Of a DNA stretch of 51,210 nt, positions 35,433-44,164 are shown one piece after another; position 1 is the stretch's first letter; each line of letters starts with the position of its first letter. Source of the DNA: Aneurinibacillus terranovensis DSM 18919. Its GTDB lineage: Bacteria; Bacillota; Bacilli; Aneurinibacillales; Aneurinibacillaceae. The stretch lies in the NCBI RefSeq assembly GCF_000430625.1, contig NZ_KE387174.1, forward strand, positions 45,519 through 96,728, given 5' to 3'. The position numbers and the translations under genes were made by a program. The notes below the pieces were generated by a model. The model was not told the DNA's origin, did no database searches, and worked only from the letters and a program-made list of their open reading frames with translations.

Positions 35433-38279
35433 TTGAATACATTTGTAGTAGTTGACTTTGAAACAACAGGCAATAAAGCAAAGGACGGGGACAAAATCAT
35501 CCAGATAGGCGCCGTGCGCGTTGAAAATGGAGAAATCGTCGACCGTCTGGCAACCTTTGTGAATCCCGGAGTGGATATCCCTCCTTTTATAGAAAAGCTA
35601 ACCGGCATCACGAACACGATGGTGGAAGGCGCACCGGGAATCGAAGATGTGCTCCCTGATTTATTACGCCTGCTCGACGGTGCCTCGTTTGTCGCTCATA
35701 ATGTTTTTTTTGATTTGTCTTTTTTACAGAATGCTTTGCTGGATGCGGGGTACAATGCTTTTACCGGTCCGCTTCTCGACACGGTAGAATTATCCCGCCT
35801 GCTGTTGCCCAGCCAGGAAGGGTACCGCTTAACCGATCTTTCCATGGGGCTTGATATCGATCATGACCGCCCGCACCAAGCGGATTCGGATGCGGAAGCT
35901 ACCGCCGTGCTGCTAATGCAGCTGTTGGAAAAGCTTAACCGGCTCCCCCTTGTTACGGTCCAGCATCTCCAAAGTATAAGCCGCTCGTTTCAATCTGATA
36001 TCGGGCCTCTGCTAACGGCGATTGAACAGCGCAAAATTCATGAGGGGCTGTTTGAACCCGGTGAAGGGCTTGAGGTTGTCAATCAGGTCGCATTAAAAAT
36101 AAGAACGGAACCGGAAAAGATCGGTTTTTCTCCGAAAGAGACGATTCCATTTGATGAATTCGTCGATAATCTGTTCGGGGAAAATGGGGGACTGCAGCTT
36201 CATATGCCCGGTTTCGAGCTTCGGCCCGCCCAGGTTACAATGATGAAGCAAGTGTATGATTCGTTTGCCAGCGGACGGCATTTGATGGTGGAAGCGGGAA
36301 CCGGGACAGGCAAATCACTCGCGTATTTAATCCCGGCTGTTTTCTGGGCCAAACAAGAACAGGAAACGGTGGTGATTTCGACCCACACGATTCAGCTTCA
36401 GGAACAGATGTATACACGGGATTTGCCTATACTCCAGGCTCTTTTTCACAATGATTTACCCCGTGTATCCATCCTCAAAGGCCGCAACAATTATTTGTGT
36501 CTTCGCAAATATCACCACAGCCTTAGTGAAGAGCAGGATAATTATGATGTTCAGCTTGCCAAATCACAAATGCTGGTCTGGTTGACAGAAACGGAGACAG
36601 GCGACGTAGAAGAAATCAACCTGCCGTCGGGCGGCCAACCGTACTGGAAGCAAGTTCAAAGCGATGCCAACTCTTGTCTGAACAGGCATTGTCCATGGTT
36701 TTCCCGTTGCTATTATCACCAGGCGCGCCGGAAAGCGCAGCAAGCGGAGGTCATTGTAACGAATCATTCGCTGCTCTTCACCGATGTCGGAGCAGAACAC
36801 CGCATTATTCCGTCGTTTCAGTATGCGATCATCGACGAGGCTCACCACTTTGATGATGTGGCGAGCCGCCATCTTGGCGACAAACTATCGTCGTATCAAC
36901 TGGAGGGAATGCTGTTCCGTCTTCGTCCGGACCGGGGAGTGGGTCTGCTGGAAGAGATGGAAGAAGCGGTGCGGGCATGGAAAGTATCGCGGTATGATCA
37001 AATCAAGCATCAGGTAGAATTGACATACCAGCAGGTGAAAGAATGCAAGGAATCAGTGCGGGAGATGTATCATCTGCTATACCAGTGGTCGCACCAACGG
37101 GCCAAAGAAGCGGATGAAATCGGACGGACGGTCCTCAGGTACAGCCAGGAAGATTTACAGAACCGGTGGGGACGAGCCGTTCTGTCCGCGGTAAAGAATA
37201 GCGTCGACTTCTTGTTAACGGTCGGGCGCAGCCTGGAAACGATTTATTCCAAGCTCCACGGGGATGATGACATGCCGGTGGAACTGCGGGGACTTACGAC
37301 CGATTTGAACGGCATGATGAAAGATGCGCTGTCTTATGCCCAACTCTTGCATGAAATGATGTTGAGCGACGATAATCAGTATGTATACTGGGTGGAACTC
37401 GATATACGCAGCAGCACCCGCAAAGGAATTTATTTAAACCGGGTACCAATCGACGTGTCCGCGCTTGTGCGTGAGTTGTTTTTCGAAAAGAAAACAAGCG
37501 TGGTCCTTACATCCGCAACGATGAGTGTGAATTCATCGTTTACGTACGCGCTCGATGCCCTGGGATTATCTGATTTGCACGCCAGCAAAGGAATTGGAAC
37601 ATCGGTTCTCCCGTCGCCGTTTGATTACAAAAACCAAACGCTCTTATGCATTCCGAATGAAATACCGAACATTAAGGATGCATCCGAAGCCGAGTTTACA
37701 ACCGCTTTGATCGAATCACTCGCCCGGGTGGGGATCGCAACAAAAGGCAGGATGCTCGTTCTGTTTACCTCTTATTCCATGCTGCGTTCCGTGTATGAAC
37801 CGTTAAAAGATCTCCTGAAGGAATACGGGATTACCGTGCTCGGCCACGGGATTGACAGCAGCAGCCGCAGCAAACTGACGAAGCAATTCCGCTCGCTTGA
37901 TGAATGTATTCTGCTTGGAACGAGCAGTTTCTGGGAGGGTGTGGACATCCCGGGCAGGGACCTTTCTGTGCTGGCGATTGTCCGACTTCCTTTTGTTCCG
38001 CCGAATCACCCGCTTGTCGAAGCGCGCAACCAAATGTTAAAGGAACAAAACAAAAATCCGTTTATGCAGCTTTCCGTACCGCAGGCAGTTATTCGTTTTA
38101 AACAGGGGTTCGGCCGTCTCGTGCGAACGAAAGAAGATCGTGGGGTGGTTCTGGTGTATGACCGCCGTTTAATTGATGCCCGGTATGGACGCCTGTTTTT
38201 AACCTCCCTGCCGGAGACAACTGTTCTCTGTCAACCCACAGGAGAACTTCTGCCTGTGATTAAGCAATGGATTGAATAA
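35433..38279 (+). CDS. dinG: DinG-family exonuclease/helicase
   Basis: A 948-residue protein with an N-terminal DnaQ-like 3'-5' exonuclease (about residues 1-165; VVDFETTG and AHNVFFDLSFL) fused to an XPD-type superfamily 2 helicase: Walker A EAGTGTGKS near 288, DEAH box near 467, and the C-terminal GTSSFWEGVDIPG and GFGRLVR motifs. A lone Cys near 356 plus C-x4-C-x5-C near 415-426 matches the four iron-sulfur ligands of E. coli DinG; S. aureus DinG is known to lack the cluster, so retention is notable. TTG start with GAGGTGA upstream. Likely acts on damaged DNA or R-loops. Confidence 0.93.
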   Translation: MNTFVVVDFETTGNKAKDGDKIIQIGAVRVENGEIVDRLATFVNPGVDIPPFIEKLTGITNTMVEGAPGIEDVLPDLLRLLDGASFVAHNVFFDLSFLQNALLDAGYNAFTGPLLDTVELSRLLLPSQEGYRLTDLSMGLDIDHDRPHQADSDAEATAVLLMQLLEKLNRLPLVTVQHLQSISRSFQSDIGPLLTAIEQRKIHEGLFEPGEGLEVVNQVALKIRTEPEKIGFSPKETIPFDEFVDNLFGENGGLQLHMPGFELRPAQVTMMKQVYDSFASGRHLMVEAGTGTGKSLAYLIPAVFWAKQEQETVVISTHTIQLQEQMYTRDLPILQALFHNDLPRVSILKGRNNYLCLRKYHHSLSEEQDNYDVQLAKSQMLVWLTETETGDVEEINLPSGGQPYWKQVQSDANSCLNRHCPWFSRCYYHQARRKAQQAEVIVTNHSLLFTDVGAEHRIIPSFQYAIIDEAHHFDDVASRHLGDKLSSYQLEGMLFRLRPDRGVGLLEEMEEAVRAWKVSRYDQIKHQVELTYQQVKECKESVREMYHLLYQWSHQRAKEADEIGRTVLRYSQEDLQNRWGRAVLSAVKNSVDFLLTVGRSLETIYSKLHGDDDMPVELRGLTTDLNGMMKDALSYAQLLHEMMLSDDNQYVYWVELDIRSSTRKGIYLNRVPIDVSALVRELFFEKKTSVVLTSATMSVNSSFTYALDALGLSDLHASKGIGTSVLPSPFDYKNQTLLCIPNEIPNIKDASEAEFTTALIESLARVGIATKGRMLVLFTSYSMLRSVYEPLKDLLKEYGITVLGHGIDSSSRSKLTKQFRSLDECILLGTSSFWEGVDIPGRDLSVLAIVRLPFVPPNHPLVEARNQMLKEQNKNPFMQLSVPQAVIRFKQGFGRLVRTKEDRGVVLVYDRRLIDARYGRLFLTSLPETTVLCQPTGELLPVIKQWIE

Positions 38280-38285
38280 TTATTC

Positions 38286-38327
38286 TTCCTTTCCACATAT
38301 TCTTATAAAAGAGTGTGTGGGAAGGAG
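38286..38327 (+). promoter_or_regulatory. Hairpin masking the ribosome-binding site of the lipoprotein gene
   Basis: A 12-bp stem (38286-38297 with 38316-38327, two G-T pairs) has GGGAAGGAG, the Shine-Dalgarno of the next gene, as its 3' arm. No T-run follows, so it is unlikely to be a simple dinG terminator. Confidence 0.5.
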
Positions 38328-38335
38328 AAATGACA

Positions 38336-39220
38336 ATGACACGAAGAAAATGGCCCGTCTTCCCCCTGAGTATTCTGCTCCTGCTTTTTACCGGTCTCGG
38401 TTGTTCAGCAGCGATGAATGTGGGAAGTTCGATGTTTGACCGCAATACATACAAAGAAAAGCTATACACACCCGCAGCCCTTGATGCTCAATTCCTCGGC
38501 ATTCCAGATGGAGAAGCAACCTTGCTGCATTTTCCGTCTTATAATGTGCTCATTGACACAGGCACGAATATGAGCGGGCGGTCAGTGGTTGAGTTGCTTC
38601 GAAAACAACATATTCTACAGGTAGACTTGCTGGTGCTCACCAACAATCTGGAGGATTATGCCGGCGGTGCTGGTGAAATCATTCACGAACTTCATGTTAA
38701 AAAGCTGATCGTGCCTGCCTCGCTTGCCCCCTCAATTCTCCGGCGGATAGGGGCATTGGATATGCCGGTCAGGCGAGTAAAAAAAGGGGATGTACTTGTT
38801 TTGCCTGAGGGGGCAAAAATTCAAGTTCTTCTGCCAACCGACCCGCTCCTTCTTTCACCGGAAGACAATTCACTTGTCCTGCAATTGACGTATAATAAAA
38901 TGAAGATGCTTTTTACAAGCGGGATCCACGCAGAAGCAGAACGAAGATTGTTAGGGTATAATCTGCGTTCCCAAATCCTGAAGGTAAGCGACGAAGGCTG
39001 CAATGCCGCAACCGACCCGTTTTTTCTAAAGAAGGTCGACCCCCAGACTTCTATCATATTTACCGGCTCGGACGGCCTTTCACGAAAAGATGTGGTACGA
39101 CGGCTTGCCGAGGATTGGAGCGATGTTTATCAAGTTTGCAGTAAAGGGACGGTTCATGTTCTTACCAATGGGCATGACTATCAAATTTATACGGAGCGGT
39201 TAACAAAGGGGAGTATGTAA
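38336..39220 (+). CDS. Lipoprotein resembling a catalytically dead ComEC-type metallo-beta-lactamase domain
   Basis: A 294-residue exported protein: basic N-terminus, hydrophobic stretch (9-22) and Cys23 in TGLGC, a degenerate lipobox. The rest follows the metallo-beta-lactamase fold of the ComEC C-terminal domain (LIDTGTNMSG, DLLVLTNNLEDYAGGAGEI, and SEDNSL-like SPEDNSLVLQL). The metal motif THxHxDH is TNNLEDY (102-108): all three His are lost and only Asp107 stays. The later GDA and HHGS positions read TSGI and DEGC. So it cannot bind zinc in the usual way and is probably a binding protein. ATG 38336 has AAGGAG 8 nt upstream. Confidence 0.75.
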   Translation: MTRRKWPVFPLSILLLLFTGLGCSAAMNVGSSMFDRNTYKEKLYTPAALDAQFLGIPDGEATLLHFPSYNVLIDTGTNMSGRSVVELLRKQHILQVDLLVLTNNLEDYAGGAGEIIHELHVKKLIVPASLAPSILRRIGALDMPVRRVKKGDVLVLPEGAKIQVLLPTDPLLLSPEDNSLVLQLTYNKMKMLFTSGIHAEAERRLLGYNLRSQILKVSDEGCNAATDPFFLKKVDPQTSIIFTGSDGLSRKDVVRRLAEDWSDVYQVCSKGTVHVLTNGHDYQIYTERLTKGSM

Positions 39221-39234
39221 GGAGTGAACTTATT

Positions 39235-39852
39235 ATGAAGACATTAAAAATTTCTGAAGCGGTTGTTCGCAGACTGCCTTTATATTTACGGTACCTAAAT
39301 CGTTTGATGAATATGAACGTCCGAACGGTCTCATCCCAGCAGCTTGGCGACGGGCTCGATTTAAACCCTGCCCAGATTCGAAAGGATTTAGCGTGCTTTG
39401 GCGAATTCGGCCGCAAAGGGATTGGCTATGAAGTGGATTATCTGATTGCGAAAATTAAAAATATTTTAAAGCTTGACCAGCAAATTAACGTCGTTCTGAT
39501 CGGTGCCGGACACCTCGGTTACGCAATTAGCAACTACAATGCGTACCTTAAGGATAATATGCGCATCGTGGCTATACTTGACACAGACCCCGCCAAAGTG
39601 GGCAAACAAACGGCTGGCATTGAAATTCAACCTCTGGAAAGGTTAGAGAAAGTTGTGGAAGAAAAGAATATACGGGTCGGCATTATCGCGGTTCCCGCCG
39701 AAGCGGCCCAGGCGGTTGCGGACGCGCTGGTACGAGTCGGAATTTCCGCGATCTTGAACTTTGCCCCGATCAATTTGCGCGTGGCCGATGGAGTACGCGT
39801 CCATTATGCTGATGTGACTATGGAATTATATAGTCTGGCATACTATCTGTAA
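39235..39852 (+). CDS. rex: Redox-sensing transcriptional repressor Rex
   Basis: Senses the NADH/NAD+ ratio and represses fermentation and respiration genes. The 205-residue protein has an N-terminal winged helix (about residues 8-60; LGDGLDLNPAQIRKDLACFGEFG) and a Rossmann domain with GAGHLGYAISNY (about 90-101), plus the C-terminal swapped helix. Rex is usually elsewhere in B. subtilis, near ydiH. I searched the qcr promoter region by eye for a Rex box and found none. Confidence 0.95.
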   Translation: MKTLKISEAVVRRLPLYLRYLNRLMNMNVRTVSSQQLGDGLDLNPAQIRKDLACFGEFGRKGIGYEVDYLIAKIKNILKLDQQINVVLIGAGHLGYAISNYNAYLKDNMRIVAILDTDPAKVGKQTAGIEIQPLERLEKVVEEKNIRVGIIAVPAEAAQAVADALVRVGISAILNFAPINLRVADGVRVHYADVTMELYSLAYYL

Positions 39853-39920
39853 CTGTTTGTAACTATCTGCAAAATTTGCAACAATCTGCAACGATTCATC
39901 GGGTGGTTCTTCTGCCTTAA

Positions 39921-39949
39921 GCGCCGGCAATTGCCAGACGTTTTTTTTC
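39921..39949 (+). terminator. Probable rex terminator
   Basis: GGCAATTGCC (39926-39935) within a weak GC-rich stem, then TTTTTTTT. Stem is short; the T-run is strong. Confidence 0.5.
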
Positions 39950-40007
39950 ATGTCATCCGATTAGGAAGCTGCGCATTACCCCACACTATACAGAGGGGGT
40001 GCACTCT

Positions 40008-40847
40008 ATGCATACGATGTGGAAAGGGAGCATATCATTCGGCCTGGTCAACATTCCGGTGAAGATGTTTGCAGCAACGGAAGAAAAAGACATTCATTTT
40101 CGCATGCTGCACAAAACGCTGCATGCCCCGATTAAATATGTAAAAACGTGCGAACAGTGTGAGGGCGAAGTTCCCGTATCCGATATCGTTAAAGGATACG
40201 AATACGAGCCCGGCCATTATGTCATTGTCGAGGAAGACGAGTTAAAAGCGATTACGCCTCATACACGAAAAGCGATTGAAATCATGGATTTCGTGGACAT
40301 CAAAGAAATTGATCCGATTTATTTTAACAAGACCTATTTTCTCTCTCCAAACGAAACCGGGGATAAAGCGTATGTATTGCTCCAGTCCGCGATGCAGAAA
40401 ACAGGGAAAATTGCGATTGCCAAAATTACCATTCGTTCCAAGCAGAACCTTGCCTGTGTCCGGGTATACGAAAACGCCCTTGTGATGGAAACGCTGTATT
40501 ATCCTGATGAAGTGCGCGAGGTCAAGCAAGTTCCCGGGCTGCCTGATGCGGCATCGACAGAGGTTAATGAGAAGGAGTTGACGATGGCTGAACAGCTCAT
40601 CGAACAACTTTCGGGGCCGTTTAATCCGGCCGCGTATGAAGATGAATACAGAAAGCAGCTGCAGGATCTTATCCAGCAGAAAATCGACGGCAAAGAGGTC
40701 CGGCACGTTGCGGAGGCACCGCGCGCCCGCGTCGTTGACCTGATGGAGGCGCTGCAGGCAAGCATTGAAGAATCGAAAACCAAAAAAGCCACGGCTAAAC
40801 GAGCGCCGGCGAAACGTAAAAAAGTAAAGGCGAGCGCAAGTGGGTAA
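40008..40847 (+). CDS. ku: Non-homologous end-joining protein Ku
   Basis: Homodimeric ring that binds DNA ends and recruits LigD. The 279-residue protein has the bacterial Ku core from MHTMWKGSISFGLVNIPVKM through the HxxC-like CEQC segment to about residue 250, then a basic Lys/Ala tail (AKRAPAKRKKVKASASG) typical of C-termini that contact DNA or LigD. ATG 40008 is chosen because GAGGGGG is 8 nt upstream; GTG 39999 is in frame but overlaps that site. Confidence 0.95.
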   Translation: MHTMWKGSISFGLVNIPVKMFAATEEKDIHFRMLHKTLHAPIKYVKTCEQCEGEVPVSDIVKGYEYEPGHYVIVEEDELKAITPHTRKAIEIMDFVDIKEIDPIYFNKTYFLSPNETGDKAYVLLQSAMQKTGKIAIAKITIRSKQNLACVRVYENALVMETLYYPDEVREVKQVPGLPDAASTEVNEKELTMAEQLIEQLSGPFNPAAYEDEYRKQLQDLIQQKIDGKEVRHVAEAPRARVVDLMEALQASIEESKTKKATAKRAPAKRKKVKASASG

Positions 40848-40958
40848 ACGATAAGCAGGTACACGAGAATAAGACCGGGCAGCTTCTCAGCGATGGCGGG
40901 CTGCCCGGATTCATTCTCAACCTCTCATGTCCCTCACTGTCGGAAATGGAGTGGTAAC

Positions 40959-41822
40959 GTGAAAAACATCTCTGTTACAAATCCGGATAAAATTTTATGG
41001 CCGAAAACCGGAACAACAAAAATGGAATATCTCACGTATCTATTTGCTATGGCCGATTATATCCTGCCCTATACCAGGGAAAGGCTGCTCACCGTCATTC
41101 GCTTTCCAGACGGTGTTGAAGGCAAGTCCTTTTATCAAAAGAATGCCCCCGCCTACACACCGGAATGGATTAAAACCTATTCATGGCATCAAAACGAATA
41201 CATTGTATGCAACGATAAAGAAACGCTTCTCTGGCTTGGCAATCAGGCAGCGCTCGAACTCCATGTAGCGTTTAACCGGGTGGGTGCGGAAAATATGCCG
41301 ACGGAACTCGTTTTTGACCTTGACCCGTCCACAGAGGGATTTGATCATGTTAGAGAAGCGGCCTTATATGTCCGTGAGGCGCTGGAGAAAATCGGACTGA
41401 TTTCGTTTGTCAAAACGTCGGGTGCGACCGGTCTTCAGGTGTACGTGCCGATCACATTTACCTATACATATGAACAGACCCGGCGAGTCGGTAAGTTTAT
41501 CGCCGAATTTCTCGTAGAAACGTATCCGTCTTTGCTGACAGTCGAGCGATTTAAAGGAAAAAGAGGGGACAAATTATATATTGACTACGTGCAGCATGCT
41601 CCGGGAAAAACGTTGCCCCCGCCCTATTCCGTTAGAGCCAGGGCGCTTCCAACCGTTTCGGCGCCCGTGACATGGCAGGAAATTGAAAAAGGATGCCGGC
41701 CGGAAGATTTCACCATTGGGACGATTCCGGATCGTGTGAAAACATACGGAGACCTATTTGCACCGCTTACAAACGAGTCGAACCGTCAGCCACTGGACGC
41801 CATTTTAAAAATTCTTGATTGA
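40959..41822 (+). CDS. LigD-type primase-polymerase domain protein
   Basis: A 287-residue archaeo-eukaryotic primase-family polymerase as found in LigD (PolDom). Visible: DKILWPKTGTTKMEYLTYL start, the catalytic FDLDPS metal pair (about residues 132-137), KTSGATGLQVYVP with the Ser/His-type nucleotide site, and YIDYVQHAPGKT with the third acidic residue. There is no ATP-dependent ligase or phosphoesterase domain, so the ligase must be encoded elsewhere. Start GTG 40959 after GGAG. Lies 111 nt after ku, forming a minimal NHEJ pair. Confidence 0.93.
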   Translation: MKNISVTNPDKILWPKTGTTKMEYLTYLFAMADYILPYTRERLLTVIRFPDGVEGKSFYQKNAPAYTPEWIKTYSWHQNEYIVCNDKETLLWLGNQAALELHVAFNRVGAENMPTELVFDLDPSTEGFDHVREAALYVREALEKIGLISFVKTSGATGLQVYVPITFTYTYEQTRRVGKFIAEFLVETYPSLLTVERFKGKRGDKLYIDYVQHAPGKTLPPPYSVRARALPTVSAPVTWQEIEKGCRPEDFTIGTIPDRVKTYGDLFAPLTNESNRQPLDAILKILD

Positions 41823-41878
41823 AGCCTTTTTACACAAAAGGTAAAATAATGTGGATGATGAATGGAGAGGAGTTTCAA

Positions 41879-43174
41879 ATGAAAACACTAATCATGAACG
41901 CTACGGTTCTTACAGTAAATTCAACAAATGAAGTGATATATAACGGAGCCGTTGGGTTCGAGAATGGAACCCTGACTTATGTGGGCCCGACTCCTGAGCA
42001 GGTGGATACATATGATGAAGTGATCGATGCAGATGGCCGGATCGTTATGCCTGGACTGGTGAATACGCACGGGCATACAGCCATGTCGCTTCTCCGGGGT
42101 TATGCGGATGATTTGCCGTTACAGGAATGGCTGGAAACAAAAATGTGGCCGCTGGAAGCCCGGTTTACGGAAGAACATGTGCGCTGGGGAACCTCGTTGT
42201 CAATCGTGGAAATGCTAAAAACAGGCACAACGACCTTCGTGGATATGTATGACCACATGGATATGGTCGCCGGGCTGGCTGCTGCTTCCGGCATGCGCGC
42301 CGTTCTCTGCCGCGGTGTAATCGGATTGTGCCCTCCGGATGTGCAGACGCAAAAGCTTGAAGAAGCAAGCGCATTTGCCGCCAAGTGGAATAATACGGCC
42401 GATGGGCGCATAAAAACAATGATGTCTCCACATGGCGCGTATACGTGCCCGCCTGATTTTATTGAGCGAATCGTCGCAAAAGCGAGAGAACTTGATTTAC
42501 CGATTCACATTCATATGTCCGAGACCGAATGGGAAATTCAGCAGAATGTGTCCGATTACGGTTCGCGCCCGGTTGCCCACCTTGAAAAACTTGGTGTATT
42601 TAATCGTCCGACCTTGGTCGCCCATGCGGTTCATTTAACGGATGAAGAGCTCGATACGTTGGCGAAATATGATGTGAAAGTGTCACACAATCCAATTAGC
42701 AATCTGAAGCTTGGCAGCGGCGTTGCACGCGTTCCTGAAATGCTGGAGAGGGGCATTTGTGTTTCCCTTGGCACCGACAGCTCGGCAAGCAACAACAATT
42801 TGGATTTGTTTGAAGAAATGAGAATGGCGGCTTTACTTCATAAAGGAGTTCGGCATAATCCCGTTTTGGTTCCGGCAACGGAAGCGATCCGCATGGCAAC
42901 GATTTATGGGGCGAAAGCGCTTTGGATAGATGATAAAACGGGGTCGCTTGAAGTTGGGAAACAGGCGGATTTTATTGTGCTAGAGTCGCACAGCGTCTAT
43001 TTTCAACCGGCGCACGACCCCATTTCCCATGTTGTTTATTCGGCAAGCGGTCGCGATGTCAAAGATGTGTATGTCCAGGGCAAGAAGCTGGTTGAAAATG
43101 GACAGTGTGTAACGATGGACGAAAAGAAGATTGTTGCGGAAGCGAACCGCATGTTTTCCACCCTGCAAAAATAA
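41879..43174 (+). CDS. mtaD: 5-Methylthioadenosine/S-adenosylhomocysteine deaminase
   Basis: Amidohydrolase-family deaminase salvaging methylthioadenosine or S-adenosylhomocysteine. The 431-residue protein has the metal motif VNTHGHTAMSLLRG (about residues 62-75), HIHMSETEWE, the VAHAVHL histidine strand and the LGTDSSASNNNLD aspartate. ATG 41879 is taken as start (GAGAGGAG upstream); the upstream frame extends into the polymerase gene. It shares no obvious function with the Ku pair. Confidence 0.92.
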   Translation: MKTLIMNATVLTVNSTNEVIYNGAVGFENGTLTYVGPTPEQVDTYDEVIDADGRIVMPGLVNTHGHTAMSLLRGYADDLPLQEWLETKMWPLEARFTEEHVRWGTSLSIVEMLKTGTTTFVDMYDHMDMVAGLAAASGMRAVLCRGVIGLCPPDVQTQKLEEASAFAAKWNNTADGRIKTMMSPHGAYTCPPDFIERIVAKARELDLPIHIHMSETEWEIQQNVSDYGSRPVAHLEKLGVFNRPTLVAHAVHLTDEELDTLAKYDVKVSHNPISNLKLGSGVARVPEMLERGICVSLGTDSSASNNNLDLFEEMRMAALLHKGVRHNPVLVPATEAIRMATIYGAKALWIDDKTGSLEVGKQADFIVLESHSVYFQPAHDPISHVVYSASGRDVKDVYVQGKKLVENGQCVTMDEKKIVAEANRMFSTLQK

Positions 43175-43191
43175 ACGAATTCATAAAGAAA

Positions 43192-43222
43192 AAACCCCTG
43201 CCCACAGGCAGGGGAAAAAGAA
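43192..43222 (-). terminator. Minus-strand terminator for the small gene at 43264-43446
   Basis: CCCCTGCC and GGCAGGGG with a CACA/TGTG loop form a perfect 8-bp stem. On the minus strand it is followed by TTTTTTC, on the plus strand only by A-runs, so it acts leftward. Confidence 0.85.
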
Positions 43223-43263
43223 GGATAGGTAGGGAGTAATGGTCGTACAGCTTGAAAAGATCA

Positions 43264-43446
43264 TCAGATATCTTCCATACTGATCCATGAGGAAATATTC
43301 GGTTGGCGAAAGGCTGCAAAGGGAAGATCCGGTGTTGTGCGGAACGGTGATGAGAGGTATAACCACGAAGGATTATGCTCGTCGATCAATCCGGAAATTT
43401 CCACCGGCAAATCCTCCGGCAGGTGGTGTGCAAAAATGGTTTGCAC
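43264..43446 (-). CDS. Small unrecognised minus-strand protein
   Basis: A 60-residue protein read leftward, with GTG start at 43446 preceded by AAGGAGGTGA about 6 nt upstream and followed 45 nt after its stop by a proper minus-strand terminator. The sequence is soluble-looking, aromatic and proline-rich (HHLPEDLPVEISGL, then SSPFRTTPDLPF), with no membrane segment. I do not recognise a family. Signals at both ends make it likely a real gene; a possible -10 (TACTAT near 43471) lacks a clear -35. Overlapping plus-strand frames have no ribosome-binding site. Confidence 0.6.
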   Translation of the reverse strand: MQTIFAHHLPEDLPVEISGLIDEHNPSWLYLSSPFRTTPDLPFAAFRQPNISSWISMEDI

Positions 43447-43563
43447 GTTCGCTCACCTCCTTGCTTACCTATAGTATCTCCCGCCGTGGAGTCAGTATGT
43501 TGCCCAGATTTTACACCGCTCCCCATCTATTGCAGACACGAAAGAACAAAGGAGAAAGTAAAC

Positions 43564-44046
43564 GTGAAGAATTGGTTACTCGGTGCAGCGGGCTTGCTAC
43601 TTGTGATCCTGTGTGTAAGCCTTGGGTTATACCTGCACCTGAATGGGCAGCAGAGAACGCTACTCGAAACAGGCAAGACACTGGCCCATGAAAAAACCGA
43701 TATCAACGAAGTGCTTTCCGTAGATCAGTATAACGGCAAGGTACCATATATAGTGGTTCAGGGAATTACAAAAAAAGGGGAGCCATTAGTTGCCTGGTTT
43801 AAAGGGAACCAGGTGGATGCCGTTGAGGATATGAACAGGCTGGTATCAAAAAAGAGTGTCATCCAGGCGATTGTCAATAAAAATCCGCGGGCGGAAATCA
43901 TTCATGTCATCCCTGGCGAAGATGGCCAGCAAAAGTTTTGGGAAGCATTATTTGTTGATTCAAAAAATAAATTTAATTATTATTATATTGATATGTACAC
44001 GGGCCAATTTATAAAATCCTACCAATTACAGCAGGCAACCTCATAA
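43564..44046 (+). CDS. ypmB: YpmB family protein (DUF5590)
   Basis: A 160-residue protein with one N-terminal transmembrane helix (about residues 4-24, LLGAAGLLLVILCVSLGLYL) and an extracytoplasmic domain related to the PepSY fold. It sits before aspB in B. subtilis as well; here two genes have been inserted between. Function unknown. GTG 43564 follows AAAGGAG. YpmA, which precedes ypmB in B. subtilis, is not visible. Confidence 0.85.
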   Translation: MKNWLLGAAGLLLVILCVSLGLYLHLNGQQRTLLETGKTLAHEKTDINEVLSVDQYNGKVPYIVVQGITKKGEPLVAWFKGNQVDAVEDMNRLVSKKSVIQAIVNKNPRAEIIHVIPGEDGQQKFWEALFVDSKNKFNYYYIDMYTGQFIKSYQLQQATS

Positions 44047-44068
44047 TTGTACAGAGGTTGTCTTTTTT
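44036..44068 (+). terminator. Terminator after ypmB
   Basis: CAACCTC (44036-44042) and GAGGTTG (44054-44060), 7 bp, loop of 11 nt, then TCTTTTTT. Overlaps the ypmB stop codon. Confidence 0.75.
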
Positions 44069-44119
44069 GTGACAGAAAAATTAGTATTCACCACAAATAA
44101 GTTATTTATGATATACTAC

Positions 44120-44141
44120 GTGATATATAAAATTATATCAC
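44120..44141. promoter_or_regulatory. Operator-like dyad before the FtsH-like operon
   Basis: GTGATATA and TATATCAC flank TAAAAT: a perfect 8-bp dyad just downstream of a TATACT (44113-44118) that could be a -10, and 24 nt before the start of the next gene. The form suits a GntR-type or other dimeric repressor. No -35 match; regulator unknown. Confidence 0.55.
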
Positions 44142-44164
44142 TCAGGTAGAAAGGGGTAGAATAG

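Noticed and set aside
43287-43691. Plus-strand frames of 134 and 63 extra codons before ypmB
   Set aside because: They overlap the minus-strand small gene and have no ribosome-binding site; ypmB starts at GTG 43564 with AAAGGAG.
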